Assembly (NCBI GenBank): GCA_018242765.1
Contig: JAFEBH010000009.1
Span: 62,001-126,000, forward strand
Source: Nitrospira sp.
GTDB lineage: Bacteria; Nitrospirota; Nitrospiria; Nitrospirales; Nitrospiraceae
Direction of reading: 5' to 3'
DNA: 64,000 bases
Part shown: one piece after another, positions 45,631-54,125 of the stretch
How the letters are laid out: every line of letters starts with the position of its first letter
Position numbering within the stretch: position 1 is the first letter of the stretch
Notes under the pieces: model-generated
What the model was told of the DNA's origin: nothing
What the model saw: only the letters and a program-made list of their open reading frames with translations
Databases searched by the model: none
Position numbers and translations under genes: made by a program

Positions 45631-46698
45631 ATGCTGCATCGAATGGTGTTGCGGGTGCTTCCGAGCTTGAGTTTGGCGGTGACGGAAGAGGCCGTCCGCA
45701 AGAAAAAACGAATCGTGATGTTTGTTCCGGGGCTGATTGCCTTCGGAATCTATCGCCTTGCCAAACATCTCGTTCCAATCGCCGAGCCGCTTGTGCTCTT
45801 GGTCGTGAGTGCGCTGGTTGCAATGGTGACGGCGGTCTTGGCCTATCGGGTCGGGCGTTCCGCGCCCTGGTCGGAGATTGTGCGCCACGATGGCATCCGG
45901 TTGCTCAGCTGGCTCGTCGGATGGATCGGTGCCGTCTATGGCATTCAACTTTCCCTCCTGGTGCTGACTCTGTTGTGGATCATGAATTATAGCTATCTCC
46001 AGCATCCCGATGGACCGGCGATGATGGCGATCATTATCTCCTGTACATCCGTCGCACGTGATGCGTTTGAAATCGGGCATGTGCGCCGGCTTGCGCAGAT
46101 GGGACGGCCCTTTCTCACCTTCCCGGATGGAGCGTCCCTTTGGGTGTTGCTGCAGCACAAAACCGGGCAGCTGCGGACGTGGGTCCTTGCCGGTCTTGGT
46201 CTGGGTGTGCTGGCAGCCTTTCCGGGGATGCTCATTGCGGATGTGCAGGGAGCGGCGTCGGCCCAGTTATTAGCCGTGACCGTTCTTGGTGGAGGGATAG
46301 CTCTCTGTGCCTATTTTGGTGGACTCCATCCATCCACCTCATGGGTGCAGACGCTTCGCCGGACGGCGCCGGGTGAGCTGGTGAAATATTGGTGGTGGCC
46401 CGGGATGGCTTTTGCTTCGACCTATTACCTGGTCGCGATGGGGGGGCTATTGTTTGTAGTGAGGCAGCCTACGATCACGATAGGTTCGGCAGCCATGATA
46501 GGGGCGATCGTGACAGCCATAATGGCTCTGTATGGTTACTATCTGGGTGAGCGTCGTCATGTTGAAGACGAACAGGCGCCCCAACTGTCGAGCGGAATGT
46601 TACGATGCCCTTTTGTGATGGGAATTCTGGGCAAGACGGTGGGGTCTCCTGATAGGACCGGAGAGTTGGTGCTCGGTAAGACCGGGATGAAGGGGTAG
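45631..46698 (+). CDS. Polytopic membrane protein of unknown function
   Basis: A 355-residue protein with about seven to eight hydrophobic helices (such as PLVLLVVSALVAMVTAVLA, LLSWLVGWIGAVYGIQLSL and ATIGSAAMIGAIVTAIMAL in approximate positions 55-75, 90-108 and 285-305). No family recognised. It lies only 4 bp before bd-like oxidase copy 1, so co-expression is very likely. Confidence 0.7.
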   Translation: MLHRMVLRVLPSLSLAVTEEAVRKKKRIVMFVPGLIAFGIYRLAKHLVPIAEPLVLLVVSALVAMVTAVLAYRVGRSAPWSEIVRHDGIRLLSWLVGWIGAVYGIQLSLLVLTLLWIMNYSYLQHPDGPAMMAIIISCTSVARDAFEIGHVRRLAQMGRPFLTFPDGASLWVLLQHKTGQLRTWVLAGLGLGVLAAFPGMLIADVQGAASAQLLAVTVLGGGIALCAYFGGLHPSTSWVQTLRRTAPGELVKYWWWPGMAFASTYYLVAMGGLLFVVRQPTITIGSAAMIGAIVTAIMALYGYYLGERRHVEDEQAPQLSSGMLRCPFVMGILGKTVGSPDRTGELVLGKTGMKG

Positions 46699-46702
46699 AG
46701 TT

Positions 46703-48577
46703 ATGGGTCAAGGATTCAGGATGCACGGTTCCCTGTTTCGTGTGGCGATATGTATTGGATTTGTCTTGATGATCTTCGGCTATTTGGGGAATGACCCCGG
46801 TTTGTCCTTTGCCGACTCATCCACGGATGTATACTTCGGGACCGAGGGAATTCCGCAGGGACCTGCAGCCCCCACTCCGCAGGAAACGGTTTATCCTCAG
46901 ATTGGTTCATTGGATAGTCGGTTGCTCGTGTGGTTTGTAACGCAGCAACATACTTATTTTGGTGGATTCGTTCTTGCCTTGCCGTTGTTTTGCGCCTTAC
47001 TGGAGTTTTTGGGGTTGATCACGAAAAAGCCGGCCTTGGCCCTTCGTTACGATGGTTTGGCGAGAGACCTTGCGAAGGTGGCGGTCCTGGCCATGTCGGT
47101 CACGGCGCTGATCGGCAGTCTGATGTTGACGATGTTCATCACGCTTTATCCGAGTTTCATGAAGTATATGGGGGGGACGTTTAAGGGGTTTATGCCGGCC
47201 TATGCTGCTGTGTTCGCCGGAGAAGCGTTGCTGCTCATCGTGTACTACTACGGATGGAACCGAATGGCGGATCGAGGCCTCAAGTGGATTCACGCCGCGA
47301 TCGGCATTGTGACGAACATCGTGGGGACCGCATTACTGATGATGGCCAACGCGTGGTCTGCGTTCATGATGTCGCCGGCCGGGGTCGATGCACAGGGGCG
47401 GTTTCTGGGTAACGCGTGGCATCTGTTGCACTCCGCCCTCTGGAATCCTCTGAACGTCCATCGGTTCTTGGCGGATATGATGTCCGGTGGAGCGGTAGTG
47501 CTCGCCTATGCCTGTTACCGATTTTTTACCAGCAAGACCGACGAGGAGCGCGCCTATTTTGATTGGGTCGGATATGTGTTCCTCTTCGTCACGGTTTGCG
47601 CCCTCATTCCCATGCCGTTTGCCGGGTACTGGCTGATGAAGTCGGTCTTCGTGTTTCGTCAGACCATGGGAGTGACGATGATGGGAGGACTGCTCACCTG
47701 GCTATTTGTAGTGCAGGCCCTCTTGATCGGTGTCTTGTTTTTGGGGATCAACTACTATCTGTGGCAGAGCATGGCGCGGATCAAGGGAGGAGAGCGGTAT
47801 CAGCCTTATTATCAGCTCCTTCTGGGCGTGTTGATGCTGGCGCTCTTCATTTGGTTGACACCGCATACACTGCTGACGTCTGCCAGTGAGGCCAAGGCCA
47901 TGGGAGGCGCGCAACATCCGGTGATCGGCAACTATGGAGTCATGTCGGCCAAGAACGGAGCGGTGAATATTCTCATCCTCGTGACGGCGCTCAGTTTCTT
48001 GTACTATCGCCGCGCGAATCGAACGATGACCATCTCATGGATCAAGACCGGAAATATCCTCATCACGGTGCTGTATGTGGTCGGCGCAGTGAACATCATT
48101 TGGCTGTCCATCTACGGATTCTATTTGCCGGCAAAAATTCGCGTCGGGCTTTCCGCTCCACAAGCCTTTACCACGTTCACGGTTATTCTGGTCGGGGTTG
48201 TGATCAATCGGTTGATGCTCAGGCGTGCGGTGGTACATGGCCCGATTCAATGGGGAAAGATTCCGCTACGAGGCATGGTTGGATTATTTGGGTTGGCAGC
48301 ATCGTTCAGTTGGGTGATGGGGTTGATGGGATACATTCGTTCCTCAGGACGCTTGTCATGGCACGTCAGCGAGTTGATGGCTGATGTCTCACCATGGGCC
48401 TTCACTCCAGATCTCCAATATGCGACCAAAATGGTGACACTCAATATGGTCGTGTTCTGGGCAGCGGTGCTCGCGTTGTTCTGGATGTGCGAGCGGGGAC
48501 AACAGCCGGTGATGGTTGAGGATGTGAGAGAGAAGGAGTCTCCTCTACTGAATCCGATTCCATCGCAAGAAACATAG
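46703..48577 (+). CDS. Cytochrome bd-like oxidase subunit, copy 1
   Basis: A 624-residue inner-membrane protein with about 14 helices, related to CydA. The N-terminal signal or helix is followed by a soluble linker (TDVYFGTEGIPQGPAAPTP). The likely haem ligands include His83 in VTQQHTYFGG and later conserved His in WNPLNVHRF and HVSEL. HPVIGNYGVMSAKNG is a conserved mid-protein block shared with the copy at 52126. No CydB gene lies nearby, and quinol-binding features of CydA are not clear. Such bd-like proteins are common in Nitrospira, where they are candidate terminal oxidases. Confidence 0.85.
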   Translation: MGQGFRMHGSLFRVAICIGFVLMIFGYLGNDPGLSFADSSTDVYFGTEGIPQGPAAPTPQETVYPQIGSLDSRLLVWFVTQQHTYFGGFVLALPLFCALLEFLGLITKKPALALRYDGLARDLAKVAVLAMSVTALIGSLMLTMFITLYPSFMKYMGGTFKGFMPAYAAVFAGEALLLIVYYYGWNRMADRGLKWIHAAIGIVTNIVGTALLMMANAWSAFMMSPAGVDAQGRFLGNAWHLLHSALWNPLNVHRFLADMMSGGAVVLAYACYRFFTSKTDEERAYFDWVGYVFLFVTVCALIPMPFAGYWLMKSVFVFRQTMGVTMMGGLLTWLFVVQALLIGVLFLGINYYLWQSMARIKGGERYQPYYQLLLGVLMLALFIWLTPHTLLTSASEAKAMGGAQHPVIGNYGVMSAKNGAVNILILVTALSFLYYRRANRTMTISWIKTGNILITVLYVVGAVNIIWLSIYGFYLPAKIRVGLSAPQAFTTFTVILVGVVINRLMLRRAVVHGPIQWGKIPLRGMVGLFGLAASFSWVMGLMGYIRSSGRLSWHVSELMADVSPWAFTPDLQYATKMVTLNMVVFWAAVLALFWMCERGQQPVMVEDVREKESPLLNPIPSQET

Positions 48578-48591
48578 AAAGGGAATCAGGA

Positions 48592-49239
48592 ATGAGATGC
48601 ACTGTGTCGATGGCTGCGGCCGTGCTCGGCCCAATCGTTCTCGTGATTGGGATTGCATCTGCGATTACAGGAGAGCCGACGCTGGTGCTGGAAGCTTTTC
48701 AAGCAAAAGAAGCGGACGGGTTTCCCTCTTCATGGGAACACGAAAACCAGCGGAGCCAAACAAAGGGTCGCGAAGCGTATAAGGTACAGTCCGAGAACGG
48801 GGCCAGCTTTTTATCTGCGAAGGATGCCGGTCAACGGATCAAAAAGAAAAAAATTGATTGGGATCCTAAGGTCTATCCGATTCTGACTTGGCGATGGCGT
48901 CTGACTAAGGCAGCAACTGGAAACGAGCCACTTGCAGCCGTCTATGCCTCTCTCGACACCGATCTGATGTTTATCCCGGTGTTTACGAAATATGTCTGGA
49001 GTGAGTCGAAGCCGGAGGGCACCTTGACCGAAGGCGGGATGTTCAGCGGATCCGAGATTGTTGTCCAGTCTGGGACGAAGGAGATCGGACAGTGGTTCGA
49101 AGAACGCGTCAATGTGTACGAGGACTTTAAGAAGATCCATAAGCATGAGCCGGCGGAGAAAGCGTGGGGAATCTCCATTATCGCTGCGCCTGGGGTGGAG
49201 ATCGATTTTGGTCCGCTTGTCGCCCTTCCGGGGAAGTGA
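48592..49239 (+). CDS. Exported DUF3047-like protein
   Basis: A 215-residue protein with a signal peptide (about residues 1-25) and a single domain containing PILTWRWRL near residue 95, typical of DUF3047. The function is unknown. It starts 14 bp after bd-like copy 1 and is probably co-transcribed. Confidence 0.75.
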   Translation: MRCTVSMAAAVLGPIVLVIGIASAITGEPTLVLEAFQAKEADGFPSSWEHENQRSQTKGREAYKVQSENGASFLSAKDAGQRIKKKKIDWDPKVYPILTWRWRLTKAATGNEPLAAVYASLDTDLMFIPVFTKYVWSESKPEGTLTEGGMFSGSEIVVQSGTKEIGQWFEERVNVYEDFKKIHKHEPAEKAWGISIIAAPGVEIDFGPLVALPGK

Positions 49240-49268
49240 CGAATGGCGGCCTCTAAGAGATTGATGTA

Positions 49269-49625
49269 ATGGAGAGTCGTAAGGTCGTTGATGTTGTGCT
49301 CGGGATCGTCGTAATGGGGACAGTCGGGACCCTGATCGGGACGACCATGGGTGGGGGGCTGATGCCGGTTGCCATCCTCGTCGGGCTTGGGCTTGGTGTG
49401 GTGATCGGTTTTCTTGGTGGTCGCCGTTTTCTTGTGAGCATTCTTGTCGGTACGGGTACTGGTGGCCTGTTAGCCTGGTTGATGGCCGGTGCTGACCGGA
49501 TCTGGGTTGGTGCTGGGGCCGGAGCAGCCATGGGCGGCTTTCTTGGTGTCCAGATTTCGATGTTGCTCGATGTGCGTGCAGCGAAGAAGGCGGCGGCCGA
49601 ACAGGCGGGGACGTCGTCGTCGTAG
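49269..49625 (+). CDS. Small Gly-rich membrane protein
   Basis: A 118-residue protein with four short hydrophobic helices dense in G and A (GTVGTLIGTTMGGG, ILVGLGLGVVIGFLGG, GAGAGAAMGGFLG), like glycine-zipper membrane proteins. Function not known. The frame is intact, with good codon use. Confidence 0.6.
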   Translation: MESRKVVDVVLGIVVMGTVGTLIGTTMGGGLMPVAILVGLGLGVVIGFLGGRRFLVSILVGTGTGGLLAWLMAGADRIWVGAGAGAAMGGFLGVQISMLLDVRAAKKAAAEQAGTSSS

Positions 49626-49655
49626 AGTTCATGGGTCTTGATTATCGAGGTATCT

Positions 49656-50567
49656 GTGGAAAATAAGGGTGTCCTAGTCGGCTCCATTATCTTTGTGTTT
49701 GCGTCCTTCTTTCTCATGATCGGTCTGTTGGCCTACGAATCTTATAAGGCCAAGCAGATGAAACAGCTCGCGGCATCGGTGAAGTCCGAAGCACGACCGA
49801 CGGCCAGCAGTCTGCCTGCTCAGGATTTCTCCATATACAAGACAAAGATCGGAGATGAAGGGCGTGAGATGGTGCAAGTTCCGGAAGGGCCTTTTACGAT
49901 GGGAAGCAATGACGGTGATCCCGATGAGGCGCCGGAGCATCAGATCTATTTGAAGGGGTTCTATATCGATCGGAACGAGGTCACGCAGCAAGAATATCAG
50001 CGGTTCGCCAAGATGACGAAGCGGGGGATGCCGAGAATCGAGGTGTTTGATGACGATCAATCAAAGATCTTGAAGCCTGAGTTTGCGGCGATGAGTGTCT
50101 CGTGGGATGAAGCGGCTGCCTACTGCAAGTGGGCAGGGAAGCGTTTGCCCACGGAAGCGGAGTGGGAAAAAGCCGGGCGGGGTGAGAGTAAGAGGCGATA
50201 TCCATGGGGTGACAAGTTCGTCGTCAATGCTGCCAATGTTGATGGTATGGAAGATGGATATAAGTATCTGGCTCCTCCCGGATCGTTCGAGGGCGGGCGC
50301 AGCCCCTACGGTATTCACGATATGACGGGGAACGTGGCAGAGTGGGTTGAGGACTCCTACGACGAGAATTACTACAAGAAATCTCCGTTTCGTGACCCCA
50401 AGGGGCCGGACAATGCGGATTTGAAAGTCGTGCGGGGGGGGTCTTGGAGAGAGACCGAACATCACGCAAGGCTGTCCAAGCGGTTTGCCGCTAAACATTG
50501 GCGTACCGATGTCACGATCGGTGTTCGCTGCGCAAGTGATTTGGATTCAGCTTCAGCTGAGAGCTGA
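49656..50567 (+). CDS. Membrane-anchored SUMF1-domain protein, copy 1
   Basis: A 303-residue protein: an N-terminal anchor helix (about residues 6-25), linker, then a formylglycine-generating-enzyme (SUMF1) domain from about residue 70 to 295, with PFTMGSNDGDPDEAPEHQ near 79, SWDEAAAYCKWAGKRLPTEA near 147, GMTGNVAEWVEDSY-like block, and VVRGGSWRE near 265. The two catalytic Cys after RGGSW are absent, so it cannot act as the known enzyme and is likely a binding module. The GTG at 49656 has GAGG 5 nt upstream; a TTG at 49638 is the open-frame limit. Confidence 0.85.
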   Translation: MENKGVLVGSIIFVFASFFLMIGLLAYESYKAKQMKQLAASVKSEARPTASSLPAQDFSIYKTKIGDEGREMVQVPEGPFTMGSNDGDPDEAPEHQIYLKGFYIDRNEVTQQEYQRFAKMTKRGMPRIEVFDDDQSKILKPEFAAMSVSWDEAAAYCKWAGKRLPTEAEWEKAGRGESKRRYPWGDKFVVNAANVDGMEDGYKYLAPPGSFEGGRSPYGIHDMTGNVAEWVEDSYDENYYKKSPFRDPKGPDNADLKVVRGGSWRETEHHARLSKRFAAKHWRTDVTIGVRCASDLDSASAES

Positions 50568-50580
50568 GTGATAGGCCGGC

Positions 50581-51528
50581 ATGCTCGAATCAAAGTTCAA
50601 GCTCGTTTTCCTGTTTGTTGTGTTGGTCTGCGCGGCTATGCCCATCGTAGCCATTATGCGCGGGACCACGGTTACGCCCTATGAAAAACCGACGGCTGAT
50701 ACCGCTGCCGAAGTTGTGTCGATGGCAGATAGTGCTCCTGGAGAAGAACCTATTTCAGGTGAAATGGTGACGATTCCGGCGGGGCCGTTCGTTCGTGGAA
50801 CCGAGGGTGGGGGCTTCGATGAGCGCCCGCAACGAACCATCTATCTGGATGCGTTCGCGATTGATCGGTACGAGGTAACGAACTACCAGTATCAGCAGTT
50901 TGTTCTGGCCACAGGGCATCGAAAACCTGGACTCCCTTCGCGCTATGCCAAGAGTGGGGCCAAGGTGCGTGGTATCAATCAGCCCATCGTCTATGTGTCC
51001 TGGGACGACGCTGATGGGTACTGTCGTTGGAAGGGCAAGCGGCTTCCTAATGAAGCTGAATGGGAAAAGGCTATGCGAGGTACGGATGGAAGGCTCTGGC
51101 CATGGGGAGATAAGGAGCAACCTGATGGGGCGAATTGGGCTCGTGTGCAGGATGGTCATGAAGCCTCGGCGCGTGTCGGCACATTTCAGAGTGACAAAAG
51201 TCCCTATGGAGTGATGGATGGGGCAGGCAATGTCATGGAGTGGGTGGCTGATTGGTACGATGAAAGTTACTATAAGAGCTCACCGGAGCAGAATCCACCA
51301 AGCCCTGAGTATGGCACCTATCGTGTCCTTCGTGGCGGAGGGTACACCACGAGCGGAGGAGATGTTCGAATCACCAGCCGAAGCAAGATGATGCCGGATT
51401 TTCGAGATGAAACGATCGGATTTCGCTGCGCAAATTCGACTGTCGGTACGATAGGGGAAGAGAAGAAAAAATCAGAAGAAATTACAGAAAATCAAAGTAG
51501 TAGAGGATCAAAAACACGGCCAAAATGA
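50581..51528 (+). CDS. Membrane-anchored SUMF1-domain protein, copy 2
   Basis: A 315-residue protein, same layout as its neighbour: an N-terminal anchor (FLFVVLVCAAMPIVAIM near residue 10) and a SUMF1 domain with RGTEGGGFDERPQRTI, VSWDDADGYCRWKGKRLPNE, YGVMDGAGNVMEWVADWY and VLRGGGYTT. The catalytic Cys pair is also missing here. 13 bp after copy 1, from which it arose by tandem duplication. Its 3' end overlaps the minus-strand mini-protein gene. Confidence 0.85.
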   Translation: MLESKFKLVFLFVVLVCAAMPIVAIMRGTTVTPYEKPTADTAAEVVSMADSAPGEEPISGEMVTIPAGPFVRGTEGGGFDERPQRTIYLDAFAIDRYEVTNYQYQQFVLATGHRKPGLPSRYAKSGAKVRGINQPIVYVSWDDADGYCRWKGKRLPNEAEWEKAMRGTDGRLWPWGDKEQPDGANWARVQDGHEASARVGTFQSDKSPYGVMDGAGNVMEWVADWYDESYYKSSPEQNPPSPEYGTYRVLRGGGYTTSGGDVRITSRSKMMPDFRDETIGFRCANSTVGTIGEEKKKSEEITENQSSRGSKTRPK

Positions 51529-51586
51529 TGTTGACAACCATTCCAGCCAAAACTATAATGTCAAACACTTTTGAGTTTTTCGACAC
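51482..51586 (-). CDS. 34-residue single-helix membrane mini-protein (minus strand)
   Basis: GTG start at 51586 with AGAGAGGAAATT upstream on the minus strand, then 34 residues with one helix (VFDIIVLAGMVVNIILAVFL) and a C-terminal YYFDFL. The longer open frame to 51688 from a TTG is unlikely. The site and helix are good, but the gene overlaps the end of SUMF1 copy 2 by 47 bp on the opposite strand, so expression needs proof. Confidence 0.45.
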   Translation of the reverse strand: MSKNSKVFDIIVLAGMVVNIILAVFLILYYFDFL

Positions 51587-51708
51587 AATTTCCTCTCTAG
51601 TTTGCGTTGAAAGTTGAGAAATTTTGATAACACAGGGCCGGATGCCTGTCAAGGAAATGCAGTAATTCTGAATTTTATCCCTTACCAACTATCTTGACCG
51701 GGAGTGAA

Positions 51709-51837
51709 ATGACGATGGCAACAGCTACCCCTGATAGTGAGCTTAAAGTAAAAATTGGGAAGATGATTTTTTATGTTACTTTAGCTGTCGGATTATGGTT
51801 TTTCTATTGGTTTGCTGGTATCCAGTGCCCTTGCTGA
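51709..51837 (+). CDS. 42-residue single-helix membrane mini-protein, possible oxidase small subunit
   Basis: ATG at 51709 after GGGAGTGAA, then MTMATATPDSELKVKIG and one helix (MIFYVTLAVGLWFFYWFAG), ending IQCPC. Too short for standard gene calling. Its place upstream of bd-like copy 2 and its size and one-helix form resemble small accessory subunits of terminal oxidases such as CydX or CcoQ. No sequence match is claimed. Confidence 0.6.
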   Translation: MTMATATPDSELKVKIGKMIFYVTLAVGLWFFYWFAGIQCPC

Positions 51838-51923
51838 GTCTTGAGCGGAGTCTGTCTTGAATGTGGGGTCTGGCTGGCTTAACCAATTGATAATACCGGT
51901 CGACAGAAGAGAGGAAGAAGAAG

Positions 51924-52055
51924 ATGAGCACGCTTAACAATCCAGTCATTGCACTTGTTGTTTCTCTTGTTATTACCGTTGGGTATTTTGTGTTGGTCGA
52001 TCACTACCTCATGGACATGCAGGGGCTGGACTTTTGGTATCTCTTCAAAAACTGA
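51924..52055 (+). CDS. 43-residue single-helix membrane mini-protein, possible oxidase small subunit
   Basis: ATG at 51924 after GAGAGGAAGAAGAAG, then MSTLNNPVIALVVSLVITVG and a C-terminal amphipathic part ending in WYLFKN. One helix at residues 7-26. It lies 70 bp before bd-like copy 2 on the same strand, so it may be an extra small subunit of that oxidase. Not previously in a gene list by size; no family recognised. Confidence 0.6.
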   Translation: MSTLNNPVIALVVSLVITVGYFVLVDHYLMDMQGLDFWYLFKN

Positions 52056-52125
52056 GCCCTCCTGAAGGTGTAGTCAAGTATTCTGAAAATCATACATTTA
52101 ACGTTGGGTATTAAGGAGGTATTCC

Positions 52126-54042
52126 ATGGGCCTTTTAGCCGGCAAGCGCATATTTTCGATTGTGGCGCTCTGCATGATGGTCGGCCTCCTTCTGCTTCCG
52201 GTCGTCGTGGCGTTGCCTTCACTGGCTATCGGTGGAGAGGCTTCTGCGGGCGATGCGGCAAAGAAGGAAGGGGATAAAGTCGAAAAGGGTCGGGATGTCT
52301 ATTACAAGACTGAAGGCATCGTGTCTGGTGCTCCTGCTCCTAAGACGACGGATGGTGTTAAGGACTATCCGAGGTATAACTTTGAAAGTCGCGTGTTGCT
52401 CTGGTTTGCGAACCAGCAGCATCTCTACTACGGCAGTTTTGTATTGGCCGTGCCGATTTTCTGCATGATTATCGAGTTTATGGGAGTCGTGACGAAGGAT
52501 AAAGCACTCGCGAAGCGTTATGACCAATTGGCTTATGACTTTATTAAGATCAGTCTTACTGCCTACTCTCTTACGGCTATTCTGGGAGGTATTCTGATCT
52601 TTACCTTCCTGACTCTGTATCCGGCATTCTTCTCGTATTTGTCGGGTATATTCCGTCCGGTCATGCACATCTATGCATTGATGTTTGTGGCGGAGAGCGG
52701 AACCCTCTACATCTACTATTATGGCTGGGACAAGATGAGGGAGGGGTTTTTGAAGTGGATTCATTTGAGCATGTCGGTGGTCTTAAACGTCATCGGAACA
52801 CTGCTCATGTTCCTCGCAAACTCGTGGATCGGTTTCATGATGTCACCTGCCGGTGTTGATGAGCAGGGTCGGTACCTTGGGAATATCTGGCATGTGATTC
52901 ACACCGCACTCTGGAATCCTCTCAACCTTCACCGCATCCTTGGGAACATGGCATTCGGCGGCGGTGTTGTTGCGGCATATGCTGCGTACAAGTTTTTGGC
53001 GTCAAAAACGGATGAAGACCGAGCTCATTATGACTGGATGGGCTACATCGCTATGGCACTGGGCGTTGCATTTCTGATTCCGTTGCCATTTGCCGGATAT
53101 TGGCTCATGCGTGAGGTTTATGCCTATCGCCAGCAGATGGGTATTACCCTGATGGGCGGTCTGCTTGCTTGGTTGTTCATTATCCAGGCCACGATGATCG
53201 GAATTCTTTTCCTGAGTACCAATTACTATCTCTGGCAGGCCATGGGGCGTATGCGTGGAGCAGAGAAGTATCAACGTTATATTAAGTATCTGGTTTTTCT
53301 CCTTGCCTGCGGGTACATGGTCTTCATTACTCCGCACACGATGGTGATGACTCCAGCGGAGTTGAAAGCCATGGGAGGTCAGCAACACCCAGTGTTGGGT
53401 AACTATGGGGTTATGTCTGCGAAAAACGGGGGCATTAACGTCATTATTACCACCACAGTGTTGAGCTTTGTCTGGTACATGCGAGGGAATAAAGTCTCAA
53501 CTGTATCCTGGGCAAAGTTCGGTAACATCTTTATGGGCGTGTTCTTCGCCTGCGCGTACTTCAATATTATATTTCTTGCCGTATATGGATATTACATTCC
53601 GGCAAACGTCCGGGTGGGTCTGTCGGTTCCTCAAGTGGCAACAACCTTGTCGTGTCTCTTCTTCATGTTTGCATTGAACAGCTTCATGATGAAGGGTGCC
53701 AAGCAAATGGGGCCGATTGAGTGGGGGAAGATTTCCGCTCGTTCGCAATACGCTCTCATTATGTTGGCAACCGCGTTTACTTGGATGATGGGGTTGATGG
53801 GCTATATTCGCTCATCCGTCAGACTCTTTTGGCATGTTAATGAGATCATGCGAGACAATTCCCCTTGGGCCTATACCCATACGGTGGGGTTTGCCGCCAA
53901 TATGATTTCGGCCAATGTATTGTTTTTCTGGATTACCATTCTCTTTGTTTTTTGGTTGGGTAGCTTAACGGCGAAGAAGGTTCCGGTTGAGTCCAAGACT
54001 GGAATACCTGGTAGTGTTCCGCAGCCGGCTCCCAGTCATTAA
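52126..54042 (+). CDS. Cytochrome bd-like oxidase subunit, copy 2
   Basis: A 638-residue inner-membrane protein with about 14 helices, paralogue of the one at 46703. After the N-terminal helix there is a soluble linker (GRDVYYKTEGIVSGAPAP). The likely haem ligand His99 is in ANQQHLYYGS; further conserved blocks are NSWIGFMMSPAGVDEQG, WNPLNLHRILGNM, QQHPVLGNYGVMSAKNG and FWHVNEIMRD. No CydB partner. It is preceded by two one-helix mini-protein genes and followed by three c-type cytochromes on the same strand. The GGAGG site upstream is strong. Confidence 0.88.
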   Translation: MGLLAGKRIFSIVALCMMVGLLLLPVVVALPSLAIGGEASAGDAAKKEGDKVEKGRDVYYKTEGIVSGAPAPKTTDGVKDYPRYNFESRVLLWFANQQHLYYGSFVLAVPIFCMIIEFMGVVTKDKALAKRYDQLAYDFIKISLTAYSLTAILGGILIFTFLTLYPAFFSYLSGIFRPVMHIYALMFVAESGTLYIYYYGWDKMREGFLKWIHLSMSVVLNVIGTLLMFLANSWIGFMMSPAGVDEQGRYLGNIWHVIHTALWNPLNLHRILGNMAFGGGVVAAYAAYKFLASKTDEDRAHYDWMGYIAMALGVAFLIPLPFAGYWLMREVYAYRQQMGITLMGGLLAWLFIIQATMIGILFLSTNYYLWQAMGRMRGAEKYQRYIKYLVFLLACGYMVFITPHTMVMTPAELKAMGGQQHPVLGNYGVMSAKNGGINVIITTTVLSFVWYMRGNKVSTVSWAKFGNIFMGVFFACAYFNIIFLAVYGYYIPANVRVGLSVPQVATTLSCLFFMFALNSFMMKGAKQMGPIEWGKISARSQYALIMLATAFTWMMGLMGYIRSSVRLFWHVNEIMRDNSPWAYTHTVGFAANMISANVLFFWITILFVFWLGSLTAKKVPVESKTGIPGSVPQPAPSH

Positions 54043-54125
54043 CCTGTGTCTTCTTTGATAGTCGGCTCAACGGACGGGTGGGGATATGTCCTCCCTGGAA
54101 GTTGTAGCTGTAGGAGGTCACGACC

